IMG/VR virus record: IMGVR_UViG_3300029448_000242
Span: 1 to 30,853 of that record
Direction: 5' to 3' (one strand)
DNA from: a virus
DNA length: 30,853 nucleotides
Below are positions 1 through 8,515 of the stretch, one piece after another (position 1 is the first letter of the stretch; every line of letters begins with the position of its first letter). The notes beneath the pieces were generated by a model. That model was given only the letters and a program-made list of their open reading frames with translations. It had not been told where the DNA came from and did not search any database. A program made the position numbers and the translations under genes.

Positions 1-458
1 TTAGTCGTAATATCAGCTGGTACAGATGTATTAGCAGTTAATCTCCATTGGTCTGCTTCGGTGATACCCGCTGATATATTTCCACTAGCACCTAAAGATA
101 TAGATGTTCCATTAACAGTTACAGAGGAGTTAGCAAGTTTAGAGTTAGCAATACTTCCCGCTAACATATCATTTGAAACACTATTAGTTGAAGGGGAAAC
201 ACTGCCAATCGCTTTGCCTTGATAAATACAATACATAGTATCTGATGAAGTTATTGCTGATGCTAGTGTTAGGGTTGAGCCACTGACTGTATAGGCTACA
301 ATCGGTTCTTGCCTTACATTATTTAAAAATAATTCAATTTCATTTGCTGAACTAACTGCTCTATCAAGTGAATAGGTATCTGTGGCACTTGTAGTAAATG
401 TTTGCTTATCAAGTGTTAAGAACTTGTTTGCAGGTGCTTGTCCGATATACCCTGCCAT
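1..458 (-). CDS. Tail fibre protein, N-terminal part (runs off the left edge)
   Basis: The gene starts at ATG 458 and stays open to base 1, so only about 152 N-terminal residues are seen. It begins MAGYIGQAPANKF, followed by a Ser/Thr/Asn-rich beta-type sequence with fibre-like stretches such as ANSKLANSSVTVNGTSIS. The start resembles that of the Gly-rich fibre at 28923-30020 (MSSYIGATP), which suggests a shared domain that attaches fibres to the tail. It is the last gene of the tail operon, 3 bases after the gene before it. The missing C-terminus would carry receptor binding. The jelly-roll fragment at the right edge could be that C-terminus if the genome is circular; this is inference. Confidence 0.75.
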   Translation of the reverse strand, partial: MAGYIGQAPANKFLTLDKQTFTTSATDTYSLDRAVSSANEIELFLNNVRQEPIVAYTVSGSTLTLASAITSSDTMYCIYQGKAIGSVSPSTNSVSNDMLAGSIANSKLANSSVTVNGTSISLGASGNISAGITEADQWRLTANTSVPADITT

Positions 459-461
459 GTT

Positions 462-782
462 TTAACTTACGTCCGTTAATAGTTGTAAATGAATATCGCA
501 GTTGCCAGATGCGTCATCTGTTTGTGCTTGAATTTTATCTGATGTTTGTAAAACAATCTTTGGTAATGTAAGAGATGAACCACTAGGTAGAGATACATCT
601 TTAAAGATATATTTACTTGCGGTTGCTGAACTATCATATTTTTGAATTGATATATTCATAGCCGTTGTACCTGTGTTTGCGAATGTTCCTGCAATAACTA
701 AAGATTTGTTTGTTGCAGTATAGACATCTGTTAATGTTGCGTCTGTTAATGAAATTTGAGCATCATTAAAATTATTAGCCAT
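462..782 (-). CDS. Small tail-fibre-associated protein, hypothetical
   Basis: This 106-residue protein has no recognisable catalytic motif. It is rich in Thr, Ser, Asn and Asp with alternating hydrophobic residues, as in a small beta-sandwich. The C-terminal half, with SLPSGSSLTLPKIVLQTSDK, resembles the edge strands of virion decoration or fibre-head domains. It is packed between two other small fibre-type genes with gaps of 3 bases, so it is probably a virion component at the tail tip. The exact role is unknown. Confidence 0.65.
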   Translation of the reverse strand: MANNFNDAQISLTDATLTDVYTATNKSLVIAGTFANTGTTAMNISIQKYDSSATASKYIFKDVSLPSGSSLTLPKIVLQTSDKIQAQTDDASGNCDIHLQLLTDVS

Positions 783-785
783 GTT

Positions 786-1097
786 TTAACTCCCTAATGC
801 TACTGCAAATGGAATACTATTTGGGTCAGTTTCAGTGACACTTACTCCACTTGGTAGTGTTATTGCGTTTGTTGATGTGTTGATAGAAAACAATTCTAAA
901 TTATCAGCACCATCATATATCTTTACTGATAAAGTATTACTGACACTGTTGTCAATCCAAATTGTACCTGCCACTGCTGAAGTGGGTGCAGTGCTTCCAA
1001 TATGCTGAGAATTTAAGGCGTTTAATGTATCATTCAAATTACTTCTAAAAGTTCCGAATGCTACGTTATCAATAGTAATTTGTGAAACTTGTGACAT
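786..1097 (-). CDS. Small tail-fibre-type structural protein
   Basis: The protein has 103 residues. An N-terminal helical segment (FRSNLNDTLNALNSQHIG) is followed by the motif GSTAPTSAVAGTIWIDNS and a short beta region containing KIYDGADNLELFSI. The pattern 'S.AP....AGT.W.D.....L.....DG......' recurs in fibre and appendage proteins of many marine phages, where it marks a small beta module. The gene directly follows the gpJ-like tip protein with a 21-base gap holding an AAAAGG-type ribosome site. Its place fits a fibre or tip accessory protein. The assignment rests on motif and position only. Confidence 0.65.
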   Translation of the reverse strand: MSQVSQITIDNVAFGTFRSNLNDTLNALNSQHIGSTAPTSAVAGTIWIDNSVSNTLSVKIYDGADNLELFSINTSTNAITLPSGVSVTETDPNSIPFAVALGS

Positions 1098-1118
1098 TAC
1101 CTTTTTTCTATCCTATAT

Positions 1119-3980
1119 TTATGCAGATTTCAACCCATAACCATTTGCTTGATAGTCAAAAGTTCTTGAAATAGCAGTATCGCTTGAATTATTAAATGTA
1201 ATATCAAAACCATTAACAGATTTATTAGTGACTACAAAATAATCACCTGTTGCCATGTCTTGTCCTGTCACATTAACATTAGGTGTTGCATAGAAAGGAT
1301 TTGTAAAGGTGACACTATAAGTTCCTGCACCACTAGATAAATCATCACCTGTTTCAGTTCTATTCTGTAGATTTAAAGATACTGTTAAACCTTTCACTAA
1401 GGCTCTGGATTGATTATTTAAGCTGATTAGTCTGGCTCTAAATTTAAAAAATTTTCCTCTAAATGTTCCTTGTTGGGCAACTGATGTAAATGTAGATATA
1501 TCACCCAAACTAGTTTCACTAGCACCAATTTGAATATTTGTTCCTGCGTTGGTAGGCAAATTACCATCAAATGGTGCTTTGGCATTTTCAAATAGGTTTT
1601 CACCTCTACCAAAATCAAATAAATCATAGGGGTCGTCAGATACCATATCTAATTGGATTTTAAATGTAGCATCAAAAACAAAGGGTAAAGTAAAGGTAGA
1701 ATTAAAATCATAAAAACCACTACCAATAATATTTTTATTTATACCACCTGTTTCAAAAACAAATCCAGAAGGCACTGCATCAAACAATCCTGTCTTTTCA
1801 TCAAATGTGCTGATTGTGTCTAAAGTGATAACATTATCCCCTGATATTGTTCCTGTTTCTGTTCTTTTAAATGTATTGGTAAATGTTCCTGCAAATGTTG
1901 GGTGTTCTGAAACACTAGAGATAAGCTGATAACCTTGTGCAGTGACGTTTGAAGATACAATCAATGCAGGTTCAAGACTTTCATTTCCTAATTTATCAAT
2001 TGCCTTAATCCCTAAAGTAAAGGGTGGGTCTATTTTATTAAGAATAATACTGTTCGCACTTCTTCTAGGTACACGAACTAAATCAGTAGAATTAAACCAA
2101 GAATAACCACTTGATACTTTTTGATAACGTATTTCATAACTTTCAACATCTAAATCTGCAACAGGCAACCAAGATAATTGCATTTGGTCGCTACCTATTA
2201 ATGAAATACTAAATTCTTGTACGTTTGCAGGTGGTAGGGTTGCACCAATAACTTTATGTGTTCCTGTGACAAAAGAAGATTTAACACCAAGACTATTGAT
2301 TGCTCTTGCTCGTACTTCATAAGTAGCACCATCAATAGCATTTAATAACTGATATTCTAATGCTTTACCTTGAGATAAAATTCTAAAGTCATCAACAACT
2401 GCGTTTCCGTCTTTGTCTAAAGTCTGTTTAACCTCAATCTCAAAATCATCTGCAAAAGAATCTGGTGAATCACCAACAGTAATCAATAATCTAGTAATAA
2501 CTGTACCATCATTATATTCTACTAAATCATCATCTAATGTTATTGATGCAGGTGGTTGAACTGTAAATGGGTCTGGGAATGAAGTATCTGGTACGACTGC
2601 AACTTCTGTTTTTTCGTCAAAAGTGTACCAAGCATCTTGATGTTCTATTAAAGATAAGGCTACTTCAAAAGACGGATTGATTGCCATACCTACAACTCTA
2701 AATGGTTTAGCGGACATTCCTGTAATACTTGAAGTGATTGCCACAATATCACCAATGGCTAAATTCATAGCTGTATAATTAGCTGTTAATTCTAAACCTA
2801 AGTTGTTTCTACTTCTTTGTAAGACAATTTCACCAAACTCTAATGCTTGATAGGGATTAGTAATTGTTGGTAAATCAATAACACCTTCTTGTAAAAAACC
2901 ACCATCCGCAGTCTTTAATGTAGAATGGTCGGTATCATAAACAATCGTATCACTTTGATAATTTTTATCTGGATTAACAAAATTTACTTGTACTCTATTA
3001 TATTTTTCATTTTTTCTTTCACTAGATAGTTTAATACCACCAACAATATTATCTTCATTAAGTGTTAAGACACTTGAGCCTGTTGTTTCTATAATTAATT
3101 TATATTTACCTTGTGCATAAGGTAAAAAACCTCTCATTCCTTTAAGAAGTGTTCTTGTATTGTCTATTAGTTTTTGTCCTGTATCTATAACTGCATTACA
3201 ATCAAATAGATTAATATCACTAGCACCAGAATAAGGTGTCACTTGTGTTGTGGCTATTGTTGATGCGATATAAAAGCTAGGGATATCAATATCAGTAACA
3301 TCAATACCTTTCCCATATCTTGTATTGGTTAAATAATCTAATAAACACCAAGCAGGGTTAGTAGAAAAGGTGGCAGTCTGTGCTACAGAACTTGAATTAT
3401 AACTTACTACTTTTCTTCCTTGAACTAAGGCTTGAATTTTTGGAATACCAATATATTTATCAGCATCCCAAGTAATTCTAAATGCCACATAACACAATCC
3501 AGATAATTTATGGTTAGAAGTCCATGATGTTAATGTTGATAAAAGACTAGATGCTACTTGGCTATCAGTTCCATAAAAAGTCTGAACTTGGATAGTGTCA
3601 CCAAATCGACTATCATTAGAGGTGATAGTGCCACCATCACTAAAAGAACCAGAAAAAGTAACTTCTTTATCTTCAACAAGTATTTTTGTAATTGCATTAA
3701 CTTCACCTTCACATAAGACTAATGCACCATACAGGTATTGATTATCTGTGCCAGATGTTTCTAAAAATACTCTTGTTCCGCCTAATAATCTTGTACCATA
3801 AACAACAGGGATATTAGCATTATTAGATTGTTTATTAACAAGAACTCCTGTTGCTTCTGCATCTTGAGTAAATTCTGGTATTTCTGGTTTAGGTGCTAAC
3901 CAAGATACTGCCTTAGATATGGCAAATCCTGTAATAACAGATTTAATTATTGTTCCAAGTATTGCTGTAAAAAATGCCAT
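1119..3980 (-). CDS. Tail tip / host-specificity protein (lambda gpJ-like)
   Basis: At 953 residues this is the largest gene of the window. The N-terminus has a short hydrophobic helix (residues about 5-28) and then NIPVVYGTRLLGGTRVF, a signature of the tip attachment protein family of siphoviruses. The middle third fits the hub domains of that family (LSSERKNEKYNRVQVNFVNP and LELTANYTAMNLAIGD). Residues about 580-690 look like a fibronectin type III domain (QLSWLPVADLDVESYEIRYQ). The C-terminus is a beta-rich domain ending at ANGYGLKSA. It starts at a TAATG overlap with the gene before it. No separate gpK or gpI homologue lies upstream, so this is a shortened lambda-type tip. Confidence 0.88.
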   Translation of the reverse strand: MAFFTAILGTIIKSVITGFAISKAVSWLAPKPEIPEFTQDAEATGVLVNKQSNNANIPVVYGTRLLGGTRVFLETSGTDNQYLYGALVLCEGEVNAITKILVEDKEVTFSGSFSDGGTITSNDSRFGDTIQVQTFYGTDSQVASSLLSTLTSWTSNHKLSGLCYVAFRITWDADKYIGIPKIQALVQGRKVVSYNSSSVAQTATFSTNPAWCLLDYLTNTRYGKGIDVTDIDIPSFYIASTIATTQVTPYSGASDINLFDCNAVIDTGQKLIDNTRTLLKGMRGFLPYAQGKYKLIIETTGSSVLTLNEDNIVGGIKLSSERKNEKYNRVQVNFVNPDKNYQSDTIVYDTDHSTLKTADGGFLQEGVIDLPTITNPYQALEFGEIVLQRSRNNLGLELTANYTAMNLAIGDIVAITSSITGMSAKPFRVVGMAINPSFEVALSLIEHQDAWYTFDEKTEVAVVPDTSFPDPFTVQPPASITLDDDLVEYNDGTVITRLLITVGDSPDSFADDFEIEVKQTLDKDGNAVVDDFRILSQGKALEYQLLNAIDGATYEVRARAINSLGVKSSFVTGTHKVIGATLPPANVQEFSISLIGSDQMQLSWLPVADLDVESYEIRYQKVSSGYSWFNSTDLVRVPRRSANSIILNKIDPPFTLGIKAIDKLGNESLEPALIVSSNVTAQGYQLISSVSEHPTFAGTFTNTFKRTETGTISGDNVITLDTISTFDEKTGLFDAVPSGFVFETGGINKNIIGSGFYDFNSTFTLPFVFDATFKIQLDMVSDDPYDLFDFGRGENLFENAKAPFDGNLPTNAGTNIQIGASETSLGDISTFTSVAQQGTFRGKFFKFRARLISLNNQSRALVKGLTVSLNLQNRTETGDDLSSGAGTYSVTFTNPFYATPNVNVTGQDMATGDYFVVTNKSVNGFDITFNNSSDTAISRTFDYQANGYGLKSA

Positions 3981-4525
3981 TATTTTCTACCCCATAAAAT
4001 ATCTTGAACTGTCAAAGCTGAAAACTCCATTCCTTTATCTGTACTAAAGAATAATTGTTGGCTACCTTCGTTTGTTTTTCTACCTGCCACTCTACTAAAA
4101 TCTGCAAAATGAGAAGTACAACTTAAAATTAATCTTCCTGTATTAGTATCAATACTAAAACTTTCAATAAAACCTTTATCATAATTAAATGTATCTATTA
4201 GTGCATCAGCACTATCTAATAAACCAATATCAATAGTGACTTCATCATTACTGACATTGTTATTTAAAACAATAGATACAAAGGCATTATCTACTGCGGA
4301 AAGTTCTATTTGAAAATTACCTACATCTAATTCTGATTTTTCAGCTTTACCTCCAATAGATAATAAATGTCCACTAGCAGTATAAGTGTTTAAATTATGT
4401 GTAATATTTTTATAGTGATTGGTTATTCTTTGGGGAGTAGGGAATAATATTTCTATTAAGACAATAGGTTTAATACTCTGATTGGCTAACTCAGTTGTAA
4501 GATTACTAGATAATCCTCTAGTCAT
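3980..4525 (-). CDS. Minor tail protein, DUF2163 / gpL-like
   Basis: The protein has 181 residues. It begins MTRGLSSNLTTELANQSIKP and then PIVLIEILFP, like the DUF2163 family and related tail-hub proteins in which a short helix precedes a beta domain. The C-terminus TDKGMEFSALTVQDILWGRK resembles the 'D.GM.F......I.WG' ending of the same group. Such proteins lie between the distal tail protein and the gpJ-like hub and help build the tail tip. It is joined by TAATG overlaps to both neighbours. There is no cysteine cluster like that of lambda gpL. The family is reasonably recognised but not certain. Confidence 0.7.
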   Translation of the reverse strand: MTRGLSSNLTTELANQSIKPIVLIEILFPTPQRITNHYKNITHNLNTYTASGHLLSIGGKAEKSELDVGNFQIELSAVDNAFVSIVLNNNVSNDEVTIDIGLLDSADALIDTFNYDKGFIESFSIDTNTGRLILSCTSHFADFSRVAGRKTNEGSQQLFFSTDKGMEFSALTVQDILWGRK

Positions 4526-5124
4526 TACAACGCCTCTATAAAATCAACTTCAAATTTATATAAGTCTATATTATCCGTATTAAAGGTTTGAATATCATTT
4601 GTAAGTCTTACAGTAAAAGGAACATTATCATAAGTGATTGTTTCATCATCAGCTAAAGCACTTCTTAATGGTGGCTCAATAGTTAATGTTGATGCATTTG
4701 CAACTGGATTAACATCTTCAACAATCATATATACCTTGTCATGCCCACCAAATTTAATTAAATCACCTGCATGAAAAGCACCTGCTGAATTATTGTGATG
4801 TCCGTCTACTGCTATGGTAGTGTCACCTGCAGTGTGTACACCATTAACAGCAACATTATTTACTTCATGTCCTTTAGCACTAGAAATCACAGGTGGAACT
4901 ATTTGAAATGTTTCTTTTTGACTTCGTTGTTTAATTATAAAAGCATAAACAGGTGCGAATCTCTGTCTTGTCATAGGTGGATATGAAGCTGAAAACTTCC
5001 ATCTTTGCCCATCCACTTGAACTGAAAACATCTTTCCACTATCAGTAGTAGATGTAATTGTTTTTTGTTCTGATGTAAAACCGATTGACCTAAATTGTGG
5101 TGATGTTGGATAAGTACCACTCAT
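4525..5124 (-). CDS. Distal tail / gpM-like minor tail protein
   Basis: The protein has 199 residues. Its first part (FRSIGFTSEQKTITSTTDSG, then GQRWKFSASYPPMTRQRFAP) and last part (NTDNIDLYKFEVDFIEAL) look like the two halves of one beta domain. Between them lies an insertion at about residues 85-165 containing HNNSAGAFHAGDLIKFGGHD and the aspartate-rich loop PPLRSALADDETI. It directly follows the tape measure gene, where siphoviruses encode distal tail or gpM proteins that cap the tube and hold the hub. The assignment rests mainly on gene order. Confidence 0.65.
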   Translation of the reverse strand: MSGTYPTSPQFRSIGFTSEQKTITSTTDSGKMFSVQVDGQRWKFSASYPPMTRQRFAPVYAFIIKQRSQKETFQIVPPVISSAKGHEVNNVAVNGVHTAGDTTIAVDGHHNNSAGAFHAGDLIKFGGHDKVYMIVEDVNPVANASTLTIEPPLRSALADDETITYDNVPFTVRLTNDIQTFNTDNIDLYKFEVDFIEAL

Positions 5125-6995
5125 TAAACTAATGCTTCCTTCCCTTGTCTATTTAAAGCATCATTAATAACATTAATTATAGTGCTTCGTCTATTTGTAA
5201 GTAATTCATCAACACCTTGTGCATCCACAGTATTGATAGTGAAGTTAATATTAGTTGTTCCTGTCATTTGAGGTAATTGTTCATTAGGTATAATTGTTCC
5301 TGCTGTATCTGGCAGAAATAATTCAGCACCTCTTTCGCCCACTAAACTTGGTCTATTAACAGGTGGTCTGCCACCATCTGCAAAACCTAAAACTTTCCCA
5401 ATACTTCCTATTATACCTCCACCACCACTAATACCTCTACCAACCTCAAATGCTTTTTGCAATGCTAGAGCAAGTCTTTGTCTAATAATAATTCTCAATA
5501 AATCAGCTAATAAACTTCTGGCAAAATCTTTAAAACTTGCTTTACCTGTCATTATGGCATCAGTTAAACTATCAGCAAATCCATTGAACGCTTTACTTCC
5601 TAATTTTTCAAATTCATCATTAGTTTCAATAGCTTTAGTCATAGCATCTTGAAAACCTTTATCAAAACTTTCCATAGCTTGTCTTAATGCACTGACACTT
5701 TCTTCTGTTTCTTCAAAACCAATATTAATTTCTCTAAATGGTAAACTGCTTAAAGCATTATTGACTTCTTCTATTAAAAAACCAATATTCTCAAATTCTG
5801 TTGATGTTGGTTTAAATGTTTGTCTTAATTTATTTAATTCTTCTTTTAATAATTTTGCTTCAGATTGTAAAAGACCAAATTTTGGGTCACGAACATCTGC
5901 TAATGATTCTAATTCTGCTGATAATACATCAACTTCAGCAGACAAATCTTCTATTGTTTTTGGTTTTTCAAATAATTTAAAAAAATCATCTAATTTTCCT
6001 GTAGTGTCTGCAATAATAAAACCTGCGGCGGCAAGTAAACCAATGAGATTTTTCATTGCAGTTCTATTAAATTTAAGCATTGCAATAGATGCTCTACCAA
6101 TCCCAACTGCAAGTGCTAAAAATGCTTTTGATAAACCAAATACAGCTACTGCCATACCTAATTTTTTAAATGTTTCAAAATTTTCATTAACAAAACGAAC
6201 ACCATCAGCAAGTGTTGTGATGGCAACACTTAAACTTTTTCCTATTGATTGAGCAAGTTCATCAATTTGTTTTTCATTATTAGCAAAAAAAGTATCTAAT
6301 GCTTTAAATTCTCCTTTTAATTCATCAAAAAATTCTTGTGATACTCTTTTTTGAAATCCAAAATATTTATCCCCTATCATTGATAGAGTACCTTCAAGTG
6401 TAGTTGCTAAATCTGTAGTGGCTTTAGCAAATTCACCATCACCTGCAAATAATTCTTCAAATCTTGCTATTGTTTCTTCTGCGGTGACTTTTGCACCTGC
6501 TTGAAAACCTAATAAGGCTCTAACACCTCTTTCTCTAAATAAATCTGCCGCACCAATACCACCAGAAAAGGCTCTTTGAATTTGACTAGATGTGGTTTCA
6601 AAATCTAATCCTGTGACAGCGGCTACATTACCTGTTATTTCTAAAACCCTATTTAAATCTTCTGCGTCTTTAGCTACAACCGCTAAATTACCAGAGGCTC
6701 TTGATATTTGTTCTAGTGAAAAAGGTACTCTACCTGCAAATGTAGTTAAATTATCAAATGCAACTTGACCTTCTTCTAAGCTACCAAATAAAAATTTAAA
6801 TCTAACTTGTAGGCTTTCTACTTCTTTCCCTACATCAACAAATGACTTTACAACAGCACCTACACCCAAACCTACTAAGGCATTTTTAAGATTTATTACT
6901 GATGCTTTTGTTTGATTAAGATTGCCTTGAACTTGTTTTAAGGCTTGTTGAGATTTATCTTTAGCGATAATGTCAATATTTAGTCTTTTAGTCAT
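5124..6995 (-). CDS. Tape measure protein
   Basis: This 623-residue protein sets tail length. A charged coiled-coil start (SQQALKQVQGNLNQTKASVI) leads into the alternating helical and hydrophobic pattern of tape measures, with hydrophobic segments near residues 35-50 and 280-330. The segment FDNLTTFAGRVPFSLEQISRA is typical of short tape measures. The C-terminal part contains ADGGRPPVNRPSLVGERGAE followed by LFLPDTAGTIIP, a hallmark ending of the family. The length implies a tail of roughly 90-100 nm if about 1.5 angstroms per residue applies; this is an estimate. It starts at a TAATG overlap with the frameshifted chaperone product. Confidence 0.9.
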   Translation of the reverse strand: MTKRLNIDIIAKDKSQQALKQVQGNLNQTKASVINLKNALVGLGVGAVVKSFVDVGKEVESLQVRFKFLFGSLEEGQVAFDNLTTFAGRVPFSLEQISRASGNLAVVAKDAEDLNRVLEITGNVAAVTGLDFETTSSQIQRAFSGGIGAADLFRERGVRALLGFQAGAKVTAEETIARFEELFAGDGEFAKATTDLATTLEGTLSMIGDKYFGFQKRVSQEFFDELKGEFKALDTFFANNEKQIDELAQSIGKSLSVAITTLADGVRFVNENFETFKKLGMAVAVFGLSKAFLALAVGIGRASIAMLKFNRTAMKNLIGLLAAAGFIIADTTGKLDDFFKLFEKPKTIEDLSAEVDVLSAELESLADVRDPKFGLLQSEAKLLKEELNKLRQTFKPTSTEFENIGFLIEEVNNALSSLPFREINIGFEETEESVSALRQAMESFDKGFQDAMTKAIETNDEFEKLGSKAFNGFADSLTDAIMTGKASFKDFARSLLADLLRIIIRQRLALALQKAFEVGRGISGGGGIIGSIGKVLGFADGGRPPVNRPSLVGERGAELFLPDTAGTIIPNEQLPQMTGTTNINFTINTVDAQGVDELLTNRRSTIINVINDALNRQGKEALV

Positions 6996-7177
6996 TATCT
7001 TCTTTTACCTTGCATCTTTGCTTTATTCAATGCTTTTTGTTCTTCTTCGTGTTTGAGGTTATAATAAACTACCCACATATTAAATTCTTCTACAGGCATC
7101 TGTAGAATTTCACCGATAGTTTTATGTAGCTTTTCTGCTAAGAAAAAATGAAATCTGAAATTGGAATCAGAATTTAG
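6995..7177 (-). CDS. Tail assembly chaperone, frameshift (T) segment
   Basis: This 60-residue extension has no start of its own and lies in the -1 frame relative to the gene ending at 7174. It reads from CTA at 7177 and contains LAEKLHKTIGEILQ, MPVEEFNMWVVYYNLKHEEE and a basic end GKRR. The core 'M...EF..W..YY.L' is typical of the T parts of siphovirus tail chaperones, which recruit tube subunits to the tape measure. Its stop overlaps the tape measure start as TAATG. Without the frameshift these 180 bases would be an unexplained gap between two tail genes. This strongly supports a gpG/gpGT-type arrangement. Confidence 0.85.
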   Translation of the reverse strand, partial: LNSDSNFRFHFFLAEKLHKTIGEILQMPVEEFNMWVVYYNLKHEEEQKALNKAKMQGKRR

Positions 7178-7515
7178 TTTTTTTTTAAGTCTTTAGTATC
7201 TGATGATGTTCCGAGAATTTGACTAGCAACTCTACCAATGATATCTGGGTCTACAAACTTCTTCATTCTAATCTTGCTTTGTAAATCAAACATTTTTTGC
7301 CCATCTTTGGTTTCTGCTTTTTTTACAATAACATCAATTAAAACAGTAAGGTCATTATCATTAGAACCTTTAAATATTTCTGCTTTCTCAAGTAACGTAA
7401 AGGGTTTAACATAAATGGCGTCATCGCCTACTAAACCCCATTCCTCCACCTCAATAATTTTTATCTCTTGGTGTTTAAAGTGCTGAATAGCACCTTCCAA
7501 ATAATCTTTTGACAT
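7174..7515 (-). CDS. Tail assembly chaperone (G product)
   Basis: This 113-residue acidic protein contains KEEG-like mixed helix and strand: KIIEVEEWGLVGDDAIYVKP, then LLEKAEIFKGSNDNDLTVLI. It lies between the tube protein and the tape measure, the position of lambda gpG. It ends in TTA AAA AAA AAC TAA, so part of the ribosomes can slip -1 on A-AAA-AAC and make a fusion of about 173 residues with the segment at 6995-7177. The short and fused forms act together to hold the tape measure during tail assembly in known phages. The protein does not normally enter the virion. Confidence 0.85.
   Translation of the reverse strand: MSKDYLEGAIQHFKHQEIKIIEVEEWGLVGDDAIYVKPFTLLEKAEIFKGSNDNDLTVLIDVIVKKAETKDGQKMFDLQSKIRMKKFVDPDIIGRVASQILGTSSDTKDLKKN
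7177..7183 (-). promoter_or_regulatory. -1 programmed ribosomal frameshift site (A AAA AAC)
   Basis: Nine adenines (7186-7178) followed by C at 7177 give the classical X XXY YYZ heptamer A-AAA-AAC, set in the right phase of the upstream gene. The zero-frame stop TAA follows at once (7176-7174). After a -1 slip the frame is open for 60 codons to the tape measure start. The site sits where tail chaperone frameshifts occur in siphoviruses. Confidence 0.85.
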
Positions 7516-7521
7516 AAATTA

Positions 7522-7914
7522 TTATACAGTGTTGTGAGTTACGCCACCTGAGATTTGGAATGTAAAGTTTCTTGTAATTGTGCCATCCATAGTGACTGCT
7601 ACATCTGCACCAGTTACGATTGCAGTCGCTGTGTAGTATGCATCACCTGCATCTGCACCCTCTGGATATAATTCCAAAGTTGCACTTGTTCCAACATCTA
7701 ATGCTTCTTGTCCATTAGAATCAGTTTCATCCCAGTGACATTCTACAGTTGCAGTTGCATCTTTTCTTAATACCAGATAACTTTTTGCTGAATCTGTAAG
7801 GCTAGTATCCTCTACAGTGTCATTTGTTTCTGATAAGGAAAAGCCTGTGACTTCAGCTACAGTATTTGAGCCATTCCACTTTACAAGTCCGCTTGTTCCG
7901 ACATGTGTTGCCAT
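7522..7914 (-). CDS. Major tail tube protein
   Basis: The protein has 130 residues, mostly beta strand, beginning MATHVGTSGLVKWNGSNTVA and then EVTGFSLSETNDTVEDTSLT. The 'G..G.v.....t..v..vt.fsl....' start and the acidic middle with DSAKSYLVLRKDATATVECH are typical of small tube proteins of siphoviruses. It forms the hexameric rings of the tail tube. It has a strong ribosome site (AAGGAG, about 7 bases upstream), as expected for a protein made in many copies. It overlaps the end of the small gene before it by 34 bases. No Ig-like C-terminal decoration domain is present. Confidence 0.82.
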   Translation of the reverse strand: MATHVGTSGLVKWNGSNTVAEVTGFSLSETNDTVEDTSLTDSAKSYLVLRKDATATVECHWDETDSNGQEALDVGTSATLELYPEGADAGDAYYTATAIVTGADVAVTMDGTITRNFTFQISGGVTHNTV

Positions 7915-8072
7915 TCGTTTACTCCTTCTTGTTTATCTTCATCTACCTTTTTCTTTTTTGTAGATTTTTTTTCTGCTTCTAGTTTATAACCATTCGCAAG
8001 AAACTTGTCTATATTATTATCCCATACTTCTATGGAATTACCATCTTTGTATAGCTTAACTCTTTTAGCCAT
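7881..8072 (-). CDS. Small basic virion-region protein, hypothetical
   Basis: This 63-residue protein begins MAKRVKLYKDGNSIEVWDNN, continues DKFLANGYKLEAEKK and then has a KKKK tract. The pattern 'v.ly..g..iev......fl..Gy.le' followed by a lysine tract occurs in very small head-tail region proteins of marine phages. It resembles the 50-residue protein at 9455-9607, which also has a GF/GY-x-LE turn and a KKTKKKK tract. It starts at a TAATG overlap with the tail terminator candidate, and its end overlaps the tube protein start. The function is unknown. Confidence 0.65.
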   Translation of the reverse strand: MAKRVKLYKDGNSIEVWDNNIDKFLANGYKLEAEKKSTKKKKVDEDKQEGVNEWQHMSEQADL

Positions 8073-8515
8073 TATGCTGTACCTCGTACAAATTCATAAA
8101 ATACTCTTACCACAATTCTTATCCCACCTAAAGGATATAATGTTCCCTCATCAGAACTAACTTCCACTATTTTGGTTTCTAATGCGTTTCCACTTCTAGT
8201 TCTATCAGCATCTAAAGTTTCTTCTATAACCTCAATTAATTGGTTTCTTTTGGTATCTAGATTGGTTTCTGTTCCTTTAACATATCCAACTAATACATAA
8301 TCTATTGTACCACTTCTTTTTCCTGCCGCAGTATCACCTAATGAAAAATCCTCTCTTACCTCATCACCTGTAGAAATATATATTGCAGGAAACTGTGTAT
8401 CGGCTAATTCCTCTGGTAAAAATGGTTCACGAGTTATTTTAACTAATTCAATAGGTGAAGTGACTGCATCTAATACAGTAATTATATTTGCCGCTATATC
8501 TTCTCTTTTACTCAT
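8072..8515 (-). CDS. Tail terminator-like protein
   Basis: The protein has 147 residues. An N-terminal helix (REDIAANIITVLDAV) is followed by FPAIYISTGDEVREDFSLGD, a central strand GTIDYVLVGYVKG, a helix KRNQLIEVIEETLDADRTR and a final strand IRIVVRVFYEF. This alpha/beta order is that of the gpU / tail terminator fold, which caps the tube at the end that joins the head. It lies between the Mu gpG-like protein and the tube protein, as expected. It overlaps the gene before it by 4 bases. Confidence 0.75.
   Translation of the reverse strand: MSKREDIAANIITVLDAVTSPIELVKITREPFLPEELADTQFPAIYISTGDEVREDFSLGDTAAGKRSGTIDYVLVGYVKGTETNLDTKRNQLIEVIEETLDADRTRSGNALETKIVEVSSDEGTLYPLGGIRIVVRVFYEFVRGTA

Noticed and set aside
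5761-6252. Long plus-strand frame (163 codons) opposite the tape measure
   Set aside because: The tape measure on the minus strand is clear. Long antisense frames are expected opposite helical, AT-rich genes.
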